Notes: generated by a model not told the origin, from the letters alone. A DNA stretch of 64,000 nucleotides from Xylanimonas cellulosilytica DSM 15894 (GCF_000024965.1 NC_013530.1:1860001-1924000); one strand, 5' to 3'; counted from the first letter of the stretch, positions 27,703-35,900 are shown. Numbers and translations are program-made.

Positions 27703-28533
27703 ATGGTCGCGCGTAGACGCCGGTTACCTCTCGCGGGCACGGTCACGCTGATCGTTAGCGCCGTCCTGCTCGCGGGCTGCGGCACCCCGCTGGGCTCCGG
27801 CAGCGAGCACGCTGCCGCACGCGGCGCGGTTGCCGACGTCGTTCGGCACCTCGAACGGGAACGCACCGACCTGATCGAGGACTACGCCCGGTGGGCGGAC
27901 GACGAGACCGCCGACTCATCCGCAGTCGAGCTCATCGGCATTGAGGCGTTCACCAACGCTGATGCGGGCGATCCGGTGGGCGCATTGCAGTTCCGCTCGA
28001 CCGTCCGAATCCCCTACGGGCTCTACGGCACGGTCGACGAGAGCAGCGAGACCTACGTCGCGTGCTTTGAGGCGGAGTTCAACTACTGGGGCATCGCCGA
28101 CAAGGCGCACTGGGGTGACGACGCTGAGGTCGCTCGCGACATGCGCTGTCCCGACGGTGCACAGCGCATCACGCCGCCCGCTGACACCCGACCTGTGTAC
28201 GTCGTGCCAGACGGGGCCGAGGAGTTCGTCGTTCAGGTGCTTACTCAGGCGCCGGCCGAGGTCACCGTTGCGGAACTCCTGGATGACCTCGTAGCAGGAA
28301 TGCCGCAACCGACGGGAGAGCGCGAGGTGCCGTTCGAGCCATTGGCCTCAGCGCCAGGCGACGGACGGATCGGCATCGCGATGGGAGACGAGGACGGCTG
28401 CCTGCTTGTGCTACGCAATGACATCGGCGTGCACGTGCTCCACGTCCCGCAGATCCTGCTGCAGCCCGGCGAGCTCGGATGCCGCCCCAAGACGGCGCTG
28501 CTCCGCGCGGACCAGTTGCGCTCGCCGCACTGA
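27703..28533 (+). CDS. Hypothetical lipoprotein
   Basis: A 276-residue secreted lipoprotein of unknown function. The signal peptide MVARRRRLPLAGTVTLIVSA is followed by a lipobox VLLAGC with the lipid-modified Cys at residue 26. The mature part has no domain I recognise; paired Cys residues lie in CFEAEF and MRCPDG. ATG 27703 is chosen over ORF starts further upstream because of the signal peptide and a TAACAT box 8 nt before it. Codon third positions are less GC-biased than in core genes, consistent with accessory origin. Confidence 0.78.
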   Translation: MVARRRRLPLAGTVTLIVSAVLLAGCGTPLGSGSEHAAARGAVADVVRHLERERTDLIEDYARWADDETADSSAVELIGIEAFTNADAGDPVGALQFRSTVRIPYGLYGTVDESSETYVACFEAEFNYWGIADKAHWGDDAEVARDMRCPDGAQRITPPADTRPVYVVPDGAEEFVVQVLTQAPAEVTVAELLDDLVAGMPQPTGEREVPFEPLASAPGDGRIGIAMGDEDGCLLVLRNDIGVHVLHVPQILLQPGELGCRPKTALLRADQLRSPH

Positions 28534-28698
28534 CAGCACGCCTGGCGCCAAGGACTCCACCGGGCGCTACCTGCCGTGCGGGCCGAGGCCACCCCCGGGA
28601 TTCAGCGCCACCGTCGCGGTACAGCCCAGTTTTGAAGCGCCGTCGACACCTTCGGTTGGGCCAATGAGCGAAGATCGTCCCCCGCTATGGTTTGTGGC

Positions 28699-29124
28699 AT
28701 GCGCGTTGGTCACATCGCCGTGCTCGCGATCGTCACTCTGAGCCTGAGCGGCCTCACGGTGGGCTGCATGGCCGCCGACCGGCCGTCGTCCGACTCGCTC
28801 CCCGGCACAGCGGGTGTGCCATCTGCAACTGGCGTTCCCATCCGCGTTGAGATCAACGGGGTCCTCGTCGACGAGACTGATTTGGAAGCAACTCAAGCCT
28901 GGAACATCGGCGGAAAACTCGTCGTGACAACCTACGGCTCCGGGAGTTGCCCGTTCGTGCCAGAGGTGACGTCCGTCGACGAAGAATCGCGCGTGATCTC
29001 GGTCAAGATGACGATGGCTGGTGGGGACACGTGCACGGCAGACTCGAGGCCGCGAACGTTCGAGCTCGACGTCGATACGGACGGTGACCTCGACGAGTTC
29101 AGCGTCCAGATGACCTGGCCATAA
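28699..29124 (+). CDS. Hypothetical small lipoprotein
   Basis: A 141-residue putative lipoprotein, signal peptide MRVGHIAVLAIVTLSLSG with lipobox LTVGC (Cys at about residue 22). The mature domain has two further Cys residues (GSCPFVPE and GDTCTAD) that could form a disulfide. Function unknown. ATG 28699 is preferred to ATG 28687 because TATGGT (28686-28691) sits exactly 7 nt upstream and contains the earlier ATG. The 165-bp gap before it shows no other feature. Confidence 0.75.
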   Translation: MRVGHIAVLAIVTLSLSGLTVGCMAADRPSSDSLPGTAGVPSATGVPIRVEINGVLVDETDLEATQAWNIGGKLVVTTYGSGSCPFVPEVTSVDEESRVISVKMTMAGGDTCTADSRPRTFELDVDTDGDLDEFSVQMTWP

Positions 29125-29195
29125 GGTCGACTGCGGCGTCCCGCAACAGTTCAGGCCACGCAACTCGCAGGAGGTGACGGCAGGCACCGCTCCGC

Positions 29196-29801
29196 TCAGC
29201 GCAGGAGACGGACCGGCAGGTCGACCTCCTGGGACTCCCCCGCACCGACACGTTCGACGCGAAAGGCGGGATGGCCTGGGCGTTCCGCGACGGCCTCCAC
29301 GAACTCGCCGTCGCGGAACAGCAGCGCCGTGTAGTCGTCGGCGGCGTACCCCTCCCCCAGTGAACCGTCGGCTACCCAACCCCGGTACTTCTCCGGCCGC
29401 TCCGGCTCGCCGAGGTAGTGCGGGCAGGCGCTCGCAGGCACGAAGCCGAGTCCGTCGGCCAGCGGGGCGAGCGGCCCGAACGAGTCAGTGGACGAGCCGT
29501 CGAACCAGCAGCTCATGCCTGCGCTGATCCGCGCGAGGATCGTGCCGTTCGCTGCCGCCTCCCGCAGGAGACCCCACGGCTCATGGCAGAACAGCGAGAG
29601 GACGGACGTCGGTGCGCGTCCCGCGAATGCTGCCTCGAAACGCTGGGCGTAGCTGTCAGCATCACCACTCGCGGTGGGCATCAAGCATACGCGCGGGTGG
29701 TCCTTGCCGGTGAGGTCCAGCAGGAAGTCGTCGATGGCTGAGGTGCCGTCGTCAGACATCGAGAAGCCGCCACCACCGAGGGCCACGAGTGTGCCGATCA
29801 C
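29196..29801 (-). CDS. Peptidase E-like (S51) protein with internal deletion
   Basis: A 201-residue member of the S51 dipeptidase E family, normally about 230-240 residues. The N-terminus (VALGGGGFSM, PRVCLMPTASGD) and C-terminal half (nucleophile Ser in ISAGMSCWFDG, then ACPHYLGEPERP and GYAADDYTALLF) are well conserved. Between LSLFCHEP and WGLLREAAANG about 30-35 residues are missing, including the strand and GGGNT loop present in relatives. The frame is intact. The fold may be damaged, so activity is doubtful. GTG start. Confidence 0.78.
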   Translation of the reverse strand: MIGTLVALGGGGFSMSDDGTSAIDDFLLDLTGKDHPRVCLMPTASGDADSYAQRFEAAFAGRAPTSVLSLFCHEPWGLLREAAANGTILARISAGMSCWFDGSSTDSFGPLAPLADGLGFVPASACPHYLGEPERPEKYRGWVADGSLGEGYAADDYTALLFRDGEFVEAVAERPGHPAFRVERVGAGESQEVDLPVRLLR

Positions 29802-30270
29802 CCAGGGAGGCTAGCAGCCGGGCGGGGTCGCTCTCGGGCCCGCCGCAACCGGATCCTTGCGACAGGTCGCAAGGATCCGGTTGATGACGCGTGAGAACTC
29901 GTCTCACTTCGACATGTCTCACTGCCAGTCAAGTAGGACGAGTCGAGATCAGCGACGACCTCGTCGTCCTCACGCTCGGCGACCTCCCATCAACCTCACC
30001 GCACCACTCGACGCCGCCGTCCGGAACCTTGCGCTCGCGCCCGGTCGCACACAGACGGCCGCGCATCCAGCCGGGCGGCTCTCTGGTCTGTCTGGGACAA
30101 CCCTGATTGTTGGGCTCGGCAGCCCTGGTGAGGAGGCGCAACTCCATGACAACGTCCTGGTCGTTGTAGTTGTCGCGGACGGCAGCCGCCGCGACAACTA
30201 CCAGGGCGGTTGAGGCCCGACGGCCCAGGATGGTCATGGCAGAGGCACGGGAGCACATCAACCGCTCCCC
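29802..30270. other. Gene-free structured region with strong inverted repeats
   Basis: No convincing protein is coded here. It contains an almost continuous palindrome, CAACCGGATCCTTGCGAC (29846-29863) against GTCGCAAGGATCCGGTTG (29866-29883), and a hairpin GTAGTTGTCGCGG (30166-30178) with CCGCGACAACTAC (30189-30201). A smaller GGGCT-CGGC-AGCCC stem is at 30112-30125. It may hold an operator, a terminator or a structured RNA; it may also be decayed coding sequence. Confidence 0.5.
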
Positions 30271-30302
30271 TGTTACACATTCGTGTAACACAGGGGTAGG
30301 CT
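30271..30302 (+). promoter_or_regulatory. Palindromic operator and -10 of the PemK-type TA operon
   Basis: TGTTACAC (30271-30278) and GTGTAACA (30283-30290) form a perfect 8-bp inverted repeat with a 4-nt spacer, flanked by CCCC and GGGG. The TAGGCT -10 box (30297-30302) begins 7 nt after it, and the antitoxin ATG is 6 nt further on. Binding by the antitoxin as autorepressor is inferred from the layout. Confidence 0.65.
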
Positions 30303-30308
30303 GGGCGC

Positions 30309-30503
30309 ATGGCTACAGAAACGATCGGGTTCCGCCCGAACGCCGAGGACCGGCGAATCCTGGAGGCTGACGGGGGCAGCGCGAGCGCGACCATCCGCCG
30401 TGCCCTGCGCCTGCTGGACCACGAGAAGTGGCTCGAGCAGGCGCGCAAGGACGCGATCGCGCTGCGCGACGAGGACCTCAACACAGAGCCGGACGCCTGG
30501 TGA
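30309..30503 (+). CDS. Antitoxin, ribbon-helix-helix type
   Basis: A 64-residue protein, MATETIGFRPNAEDRRILEA then GSASATIRRALRLLDHEKWL, with the layout of RHH antitoxins: a short N-terminal strand, two helices and an acidic C-terminal tail (RDEDLNTEPDAW) that would bind the toxin. It overlaps the toxin gene by four bases and follows a palindromic operator. Expected to neutralise the toxin and autorepress. Confidence 0.78.
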   Translation: MATETIGFRPNAEDRRILEADGGSASATIRRALRLLDHEKWLEQARKDAIALRDEDLNTEPDAW

Positions 30504-30835
30504 TCCGCGGTGTCGTCTACCAGGTCGATCTCGGACAGGCGCCACGCGGGCACGAGCAGCGCGGCCGCCGCTACGGGTTGGTCGTCTCCCCGTCCGACAT
30601 GGCCTTGTCGGTCGTGACCGTCGTCCCGACCTCGACCAGCGCCGGGCCTGCCGTCTACCGGCCCGAGATGGAGGTCGCGGGGCGCGCTACCCGGTTCCTG
30701 GTCGACCAGGTACGCGTGATCGACATCGACTACATCGGTGAGCCAGTCGACTACCTCACCCGCGACCAGATGGCCCAGATCGAGCACACCCTGGCCAATT
30801 ACCTCGGACTGCTGTGCCCACCAGCCCCAGACTGA
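30500..30835 (+). CDS. PemK/MazF-family toxin
   Basis: A 111-residue endoribonuclease-type toxin. Family features: RGVVYQVDLG at the start, GRRYGLVVSPSD, VTVVPTSTSAG, and the C-terminal VDQVRVIDIDYI with LTRDQMAQIEHTL. GTG start overlaps the antitoxin stop (GTGA), ensuring coupled translation. Target sequence unknown. Confidence 0.85.
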   Translation: MIRGVVYQVDLGQAPRGHEQRGRRYGLVVSPSDMALSVVTVVPTSTSAGPAVYRPEMEVAGRATRFLVDQVRVIDIDYIGEPVDYLTRDQMAQIEHTLANYLGLLCPPAPD

Positions 30836-31227
30836 GTGCCCGGTCAACGTGACACACCTCGCCCGTGGCCGAACGTCGGCCCGTCGCCGCCTGCCGTGCA
30901 GCCCTCGGTCTTGATGTCCTCGACAAGTCGGCGCACGGCGACGCCCGGGACTGCGCCGAAGCCGCAGGACGACCCGACTGTTCGCTCGATGCGTCAGTTC
31001 GAGCACATGAAGCTCGACCAGTTCCGGGCGACTGGCGACAGATCGCTGTTCGGACGCTCCAGCGCCAACGGTTCGGCTACGAGCATCAGGGCCTCACAGC
31101 GCTGGTCGACGGACGCCACTCCCCTACCCTGCCGGGCGACGGGCGGTGCTGCGCCGGGCGTAGGCGTGTGGGCGCGGAGGTTGCGCGGCCCTCGACGCCG
31201 TCGGCGGGGCGCACCAGACTGGAGCGC
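30836..31227. other. 392-bp region without a supported gene
   Basis: Between the PemK-like toxin and the dinB remnant. Several frames are open but none shows a recognisable domain, start signal or consistent codon bias. It may be decayed coding sequence from the accessory region. Confidence 0.5.
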
Positions 31228-32328
31228 GTGACCGAGCCTTCCCGGCCGCGGGTCGAACCCACCAGACCGTGGGTGCTGCACGTCGACCTCGACCAGTTCA
31301 TCGCCGCCGTCGAGGTGCTGCGGCATCCCGAGCTCGCGGGCAGACCCGTCATCGTGGGCGGGCGCGGTGACCCCACCGACCGCGCGGTCGTGTCGACGGC
31401 ATCGTACGAAGCGCGCGAGTTCGGGATTGGATCAGGGATGCCGCTGCGCACCGCCGCGCGCAGGATTCCGGACGCCGTCTTCCTCCCGGTCGATGCCGAT
31501 GCGTATAACGCCGCGTCGGACGAGGTCATGGCGACGTTGCGTGCGCAACCGGGCGCCGTCGTGCAGGTACTCGGGTGGGACGAGGCGTTCCTCGGTGTCT
31601 CGACCGACGATCCGGAGGCGTATGCGCGGCGCGTGCAGTCGGCGGTGCTCGAGCGCACCGAGCTGCACTGCAGCGTGGGCATCGGCGATACGCTCGTCCG
31701 CGCGAAGAACGCGACCGATCTCGGCAAGCCACGCGGAGTGTTCCGGCTCACGGGCGAGAACTGGCTCGAGGTCATGGGCGAGAAGCCGACGATCGCGCTG
31801 TGGGGCATCGGATCGAAGATCTCGAAGCGGCTCGCCGGTCTCGGCATCCATTCCGTCGCCGAACTCGCCGTCGCCGACGACGCTGCGCTCGCCGCGGAGT
31901 TCGGGCCGGAGATGGGTCCCTGGTACCGGTAGCTCGGGCGTGGCGACGGATCGGCGACCGTCGACGACACGCCCTGGGTCGCACGTGGGCACGGGCGTGA
32001 GACGACGTTCCAGAAGAACCTCACCGACCGGGCCGACATCGAGCAAGCCGCGCGGGTGCTCATCACGCAGGTGCTCAAAGCCATCATCGCCGAGGGGCGC
32101 CCGGTCGTGGGCGTGGGGATCAAGGTGCGCTACGCACCCTTCACGACGAAGACGCTCGTCCACAAGGTGGCGACGACCTTCGACCGCGACGTCGTGACCG
32201 CCGAGATCATGAAGCTCGTCGGACGGATCGAGCAGGACCGGCCGATCCGGCTGCTGGGCGTGCGTGCCGAGATGGAGATGCCCGACGATGCACGCGAAGG
32301 GCACACGCCGACCCGCAGCGGGTGGTGA
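31228..32328 (+). pseudogene. DNA polymerase IV (DinB-like) interrupted by an amber codon
   Basis: A Y-family translesion polymerase reading frame of 367 codons. The palm motifs are intact: HVDLDQFIAAVEVLRHPEL, the VIVGG region, SYEAREFGIGSGMPLRTA, and the catalytic VLGWDEAFLG. Helix-hairpin-helix residues (ALWGIGSKISKRLAGLGIHS) follow. Codon 235 (31930-31932) is TAG, right after MGPWYR. The same frame then continues with LGRGDGSATVDDTPWVARGH and the little-finger domain to 32328. So this is a single-base nonsense mutation, not a frameshift. The truncated product would lack most of the DNA-binding domain. Confidence 0.88.
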
Positions 32329-32347
32329 AGGGCCTTCTCTCCGCTGG

Positions 32348-32746
32348 CTACGAGAACAGGTCATCGTACTCAGCGAGCAGCGTGAGGCCCTCCGCTGCCG
32401 CGGCGAGGCTCGCGTCTTGGGTGATGAGCGCATCCGCCTGCAGCGTCGCGACGGCGAGGTACTCCGCGAGCGGCGTGTCGTCCCACCCGAGCTGCGCCGC
32501 GATCCTGAACGCGACAGCGCGTGACACCCGGTCCCCCAGCAGCCGGATCTTGAGCGCGGCGATGCCTTCGAGGCGCTCGCGTGCCGTCGTCTCGTCGAGC
32601 TCGCCGGCGCGAACATCGCGGTAGAGCGATGAGAGCACGTGCGATCGCAGGATGTTCGGACCGACGAGCGAATGTCGTTCGTCGATGAGCCGGTCGTTCT
32701 GAACCAGCCGGAGGGCCGTCGGTGCGTCGATCGCGTACCGGGTCAT
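32348..32746 (-). CDS. PIN-domain protein (VapC-like) without adjacent antitoxin
   Basis: A 132-residue PIN-like protein. MTRYAIDAPTALRLV supplies the first Asp; LAVATLQADALITQDASLAA carries the C-terminal acidic part. The second acidic position of canonical PIN domains is not obvious (SHVLSSLYRDV), so nuclease activity is uncertain. No antitoxin gene is visible upstream in the 243-bp gap (32747-32989), where no gene is supported. Convergent with the broken dinB, 19 bp apart. Confidence 0.68.
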   Translation of the reverse strand: MTRYAIDAPTALRLVQNDRLIDERHSLVGPNILRSHVLSSLYRDVRAGELDETTARERLEGIAALKIRLLGDRVSRAVAFRIAAQLGWDDTPLAEYLAVATLQADALITQDASLAAAAEGLTLLAEYDDLFS

Positions 32747-32989
32747 GACGGCATGGTGGCACTGCGCGCCGACATCCGTGAGGTCGTCAGCAAGCAGTAC
32801 GGGCCTGGCGTCGACCCGGTGCGGCCAACGCAGCCCATCCCGGACCGCGTGTGGCTGGTGACGCTGCGCGGAGACGAGTTCGAGCAGGTCTTGCTGCCAG
32901 CAGCCCAGTGCGAGAACCTCGTTCGGGCGATGAGTCTTCCGCGTCGTTCTGGCCTTACGCCCAGTACCGACTCGCAGGAGACTGACACC

Positions 32990-33553
32990 ATGCGCACGCT
33001 GACCTTCGGCATGAACGTGAGCGTGGACGGCTACATCGCCGCGCCCGGCGACGATATCGGCTGGAGCGTCCCGAGCGACGAGCTGTTCCAGTGGTGGTCC
33101 GACCGGGTCGCGGCGACGGACCTGTCGCTGTACGGACGCAAGCTGTGGGAGACGATGAGCCCTCATTGGCCGACCGCCGCCCAGCAGCCCGGCGTGACAC
33201 CGGCGGAGGTCGAGTTCGCCCATCGCTGGCTGGCCATGCCGAAGGTGGTGTTCTCCTCGTCGATCAGCGCGGTGGACGGGAATGCCCGCCTGGTCACGGG
33301 CGACGCGATCACGGAGATCACCCGGCTCAAGGCCGAGGACGGCGGCCCTATGGACATCGGCGGCGCCACGCTCGCCGCAGCGGCCGTGCGGGCCGGGCTG
33401 ATCGACGAGTACGTGCTGGCCACGGCACCGGTCCTGGTGGGCAGCGGCACGCCGTTCTTCCCCGCCCTGGACAACTGGGTGAACCTGAACCTCGTGGAGA
33501 CCCGGACGTTTCCCGAGGGCGTGGTGCTGACGAGGTACGAGACCCGGCGTTGA
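32990..33553 (+). CDS. Dihydrofolate reductase-like (RibD C-terminal type) protein
   Basis: A 187-residue reductase of the RibD_C/DHFR-like group: MRTLTFGMNVSVDGYIAAPG, DLSLYGRKLWETM, KVVFSSSI, and the nucleotide-binding DIGGATLAAAAVRAGLIDEY with TPFFPALD. Such stand-alone proteins are common in actinobacteria and their substrate is usually unknown. ATG 32990 is chosen from a longer open frame because AGGAG lies 10 nt upstream and the family begins here. Confidence 0.83.
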   Translation: MRTLTFGMNVSVDGYIAAPGDDIGWSVPSDELFQWWSDRVAATDLSLYGRKLWETMSPHWPTAAQQPGVTPAEVEFAHRWLAMPKVVFSSSISAVDGNARLVTGDAITEITRLKAEDGGPMDIGGATLAAAAVRAGLIDEYVLATAPVLVGSGTPFFPALDNWVNLNLVETRTFPEGVVLTRYETRR

Positions 33554-33559
33554 GACTCG

Positions 33560-34038
33560 CTACTGGAGCCCGAAGCCACCGTCGCTCGTCAGCACCTGCC
33601 CGACGACCCACGACCCCGCAGGGCCCACCAGCCAACCGATGAGCCTGGCCGGATCTGCGGGCTCGCCCCACCGCCCGAACGGCGTCGTCGCCCGCAGCGC
33701 GTCGAGCTCCTCGAGCGGCCGATCCGTGGACTCCGGGTCGAGGTAGCCCGTGTTGACGGGCCCGGGGTTGATCGTGTTGAGGACGACGCCCGCGTCGAGG
33801 AGCTCGGCGGCGACCGTCGCGGTGACGCCCGCGAGCGCCGCCTTCGAGGTGGCGTAGGCGACTTCTCCGCGCATGGGGCCGTGCATCTGTCCTGAGGTCA
33901 TCCAGATGACCTTTGGTGCGCGACGCTCGCGCCGAGGCGCGCGAGCTCGCGGGCGACGGCGTATCCGATCCCTCTGCGTCGGGAGACGCCGGTGACGAGT
34001 GCGGTGCGACCGGCGAGCGGGAGTTCCTCGTGAGGCAT
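33560..34038 (-). pseudogene. SDR-family oxidoreductase remnant (central deletion plus frameshift)
   Basis: The N-terminus starts at ATG 34038 (MPHEELPLAGRTALVTGVS, RRRGIGYAVARELARLGASV), giving the Rossmann glycine motif. Near 33920 the reading breaks off. The C-terminal half resumes in another frame with VIWMTSGQMHGPMRGEVAYA, TSKAALAGVTATVAAELL (YxxxK catalytic motif) and ends VVGQVLTSDGGFGLQ. About 90 residues expected between are missing. The deletion and frame change make an inactive gene. Confidence 0.85.
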
Positions 34039-34107
34039 GCGGCGAACCTATCCGCGCACGCAAGGGCATTCGTCCTTCGGTGAGACGCGCTGTCGCGCTC
34101 CTGCCGG

Positions 34108-35493
34108 TCATCTCCCGGGGCGCGTCCGCCAGTGGCCTGGGACGACGCGGCCTCCGCGGGTGTGGGGAGGGATCCAGACGCCGCGGTCAGGGCTTGGCCC
34201 AGGCGAGTCCGCCGTGGGGCCGGTGGCGTCGAGCGTGCGCAGGACGTCGGCGGCGCGCTGTGCGGCCCCGTCGACGAAGGTCTGTGCGGTCGCGGCGTCG
34301 ATCAGGTCGCGGTGTGCGGCGACCTGATCGCTGACGGCGTCGACGAAGGCGGTCGCCTGGGCGTACGCGACGTCGACGAGCCAGTCGGGTTCGACTCCGA
34401 GGTCGTCGGCGGCGCGTTCGAGGTGCCGTCTGCGGATCGCTCGGAGTCGGTACTCGCCGCCGAGCCGCATGGCGAGGCGGGCCGTGTGGCGGACCTCGTG
34501 TGGGCGCCACAGGAGCGCGGTGCTGAGGAGGTCGTACTGCGGGGCGAGCACGGTGCGTGCGCCGCTGTGCAGCAGGGCGTAGTTCTTGGCGTGGGCGTGG
34601 GTGCCTGCGCTGACCCAGTTGAAGGTGACGGCGCGCCCGAGGTCTGTCCGGGACTGGGTCAGGTCGCGCGGGCTTGTCACGGCGACGGTCAGGTCGGCGA
34701 GCTCGCGCACGCCGGGGCCGCCGTCGGACTCGTATTTCGACGCGCGCCACAGGCCCAGCGCCTGGCAGAGGTCTTCCTGGTGCAGGCGGTGGATGCGGTC
34801 GGCGCGTGTCACGCGGTCGAAGCGTTCGACGACGATGGCGGCCTGGTCCTCGAACCAGGCGACTTCCGCTCCTGCCACGGCGAGCCCGAGGGTGCGGGCG
34901 GTGCGCATCGTGACGAGCTCTGCGGCGTCGGAGTGGGGCAGGCCGCCGATGCCGATCTTGAAGATGTGGGTGCTCGCGGTCCGGCCCGTCGGCTGGTGCC
35001 ACTCCCCCTCGGCGGTGCGGGTGAGCGCGAACTTGCCCTGCTGGCCGCCGAGCGAGAAGCGTCCGCCGTGCTGTTCGAACGCCCAGGAGCTGTCGTCGCG
35101 GCGCAGCTCGCGCAGGTGTGCCGCGATCTCGGCCTCGGTCACCGGTTCCGCTCCCCCGGCGTCGTCCGGGATCGTGCCCTCCGGCAGGATCTGGACGGCG
35201 CCGGCGCAGTCGGCTCCCATGTGCCGCAGGAGCCCGAACGCGGTGGGGCGGCGCTCGCCGAACCGGGCCGCCCAGCGTGCGCGGACGGCGTCGCTGTCCG
35301 GGAGCAGGTTGTCGATCCAGGGTGCGGCGGCGTCGTCGTGCCGGGCGACGTGTCGCGGCATGCTGACCGACAGGGACGGGGCGCTGCGCAGGTGCTGGTA
35401 CGCGGCCGTGTAGGTGAACGCGATGCGGTCGCCGGTGCGCTCGAGCGTGCCCGCGTGGGTGCCGTCGACCCAGACGTCGAGCCGGTCAGGCAC
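34108..35493 (-). CDS. hipA: HipA-like kinase toxin, catalytic Asp replaced by His
   Basis: A 461-residue HipA homologue; E. coli HipA phosphorylates glutamyl-tRNA synthetase. HipA_N (PDRLDVWVDGTHAGTLER) and the kinase fold are present, with the phosphorylatable P-loop FSLGGQQGKFAL, HIFKIGIGGLPHSDAAELVTM and the Mg-site LAPQYDLLST. The catalytic loop, normally GTDAHAKN, reads GTHAHAKN: codon 299 (34597-34599) is CAC for His instead of Asp. In E. coli this Asp (D309) is essential, so the protein is probably inactive. GTG start overlaps the hipB stop by eight bases. Confidence 0.88.
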   Translation of the reverse strand: MPDRLDVWVDGTHAGTLERTGDRIAFTYTAAYQHLRSAPSLSVSMPRHVARHDDAAAPWIDNLLPDSDAVRARWAARFGERRPTAFGLLRHMGADCAGAVQILPEGTIPDDAGGAEPVTEAEIAAHLRELRRDDSSWAFEQHGGRFSLGGQQGKFALTRTAEGEWHQPTGRTASTHIFKIGIGGLPHSDAAELVTMRTARTLGLAVAGAEVAWFEDQAAIVVERFDRVTRADRIHRLHQEDLCQALGLWRASKYESDGGPGVRELADLTVAVTSPRDLTQSRTDLGRAVTFNWVSAGTHAHAKNYALLHSGARTVLAPQYDLLSTALLWRPHEVRHTARLAMRLGGEYRLRAIRRRHLERAADDLGVEPDWLVDVAYAQATAFVDAVSDQVAAHRDLIDAATAQTFVDGAAQRAADVLRTLDATGPTADSPGPSPDRGVWIPPHTRGGRVVPGHWRTRPGR

Positions 35494-35740
35494 GGGTGCG
35501 TCCCAGCACCTCGTCGAGGGCGTCGTCCTGCTCCTCGGGTACGACGTCAAGGACGAGCCCGACGGCGCGCAGCGCGTCGATGACCAGGTCCAGGCGCGCG
35601 GTGGGTGCGCCCGCCTCGGCGGAGATGACCCACTGCCGCGAAACGCCCGTTGCGGCCGCGAGCGCCGCCTGGGTCATGCCGGCGTCGGTGCGGGCGCGGC
35701 GGAGGAGTGCGCCGAGCTGTTGGGCGGTGGTGATGATCAT
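35486..35740 (-). CDS. hipB: HipB-like antitoxin (XRE-type HTH)
   Basis: An 84-residue helix-turn-helix repressor: MIITTAQQLGALLRRARTDA, GMTQAALAAATGVSRQWVIS, EAGAPTARLDLVIDALRAVG. It should bind the upstream palindrome and inhibit HipA. The start is uncertain: ATG 35740 fits the family; GTG 35773 would add 11 residues. Neither has a good SD. Four-gene order hipA-hipB reads on the minus strand with hipB first. Confidence 0.85.
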   Translation of the reverse strand: MIITTAQQLGALLRRARTDAGMTQAALAAATGVSRQWVISAEAGAPTARLDLVIDALRAVGLVLDVVPEEQDDALDEVLGRTRA

Positions 35741-35778
35741 GGTGGTCCGGTGGTGGGTGGCGGCTGATGTCACTGGGA

Positions 35779-35829
35779 GTTGACATCACCGTTGATGTCA
35801 ACGCTAAGTAACATCGGAGGGAGTGTCAA
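35779..35829 (-). promoter_or_regulatory. hipBA promoter and operator
   Basis: On the minus strand a consensus -35 TTGACA (35824-35829), 17-bp spacer and -10 TAGCGT (35801-35806). The operator is the perfect inverted repeat GTTGACATCA (35779-35788) / TGATGTCAAC (35793-35802) with a 4-nt spacer, overlapping the -10 and expected start site. A further TGATGTCA half-site is at 35765-35772. Repression by HipB is inferred. Confidence 0.75.
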
Positions 35830-35900
35830 CGATCAGTGACAGTCGACATTCGGGGCCGTTCTCGCTCACGGCGTGGGCCGGGCTCAGCGGCGCTCGCGGC

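Noticed and set aside
29940-30110. Possible protein remnant containing VEISDDLVVLTLGDL
   Set aside because: Short stretch resembles the start of a PH-like domain, but the following sequence does not continue the fold in any frame.
32639-32989. 117-codon N-terminal extension of the DHFR-like gene
   Set aside because: Unconserved, lacks a start signal, and an SD plus family N-terminus mark 32990 as the start.
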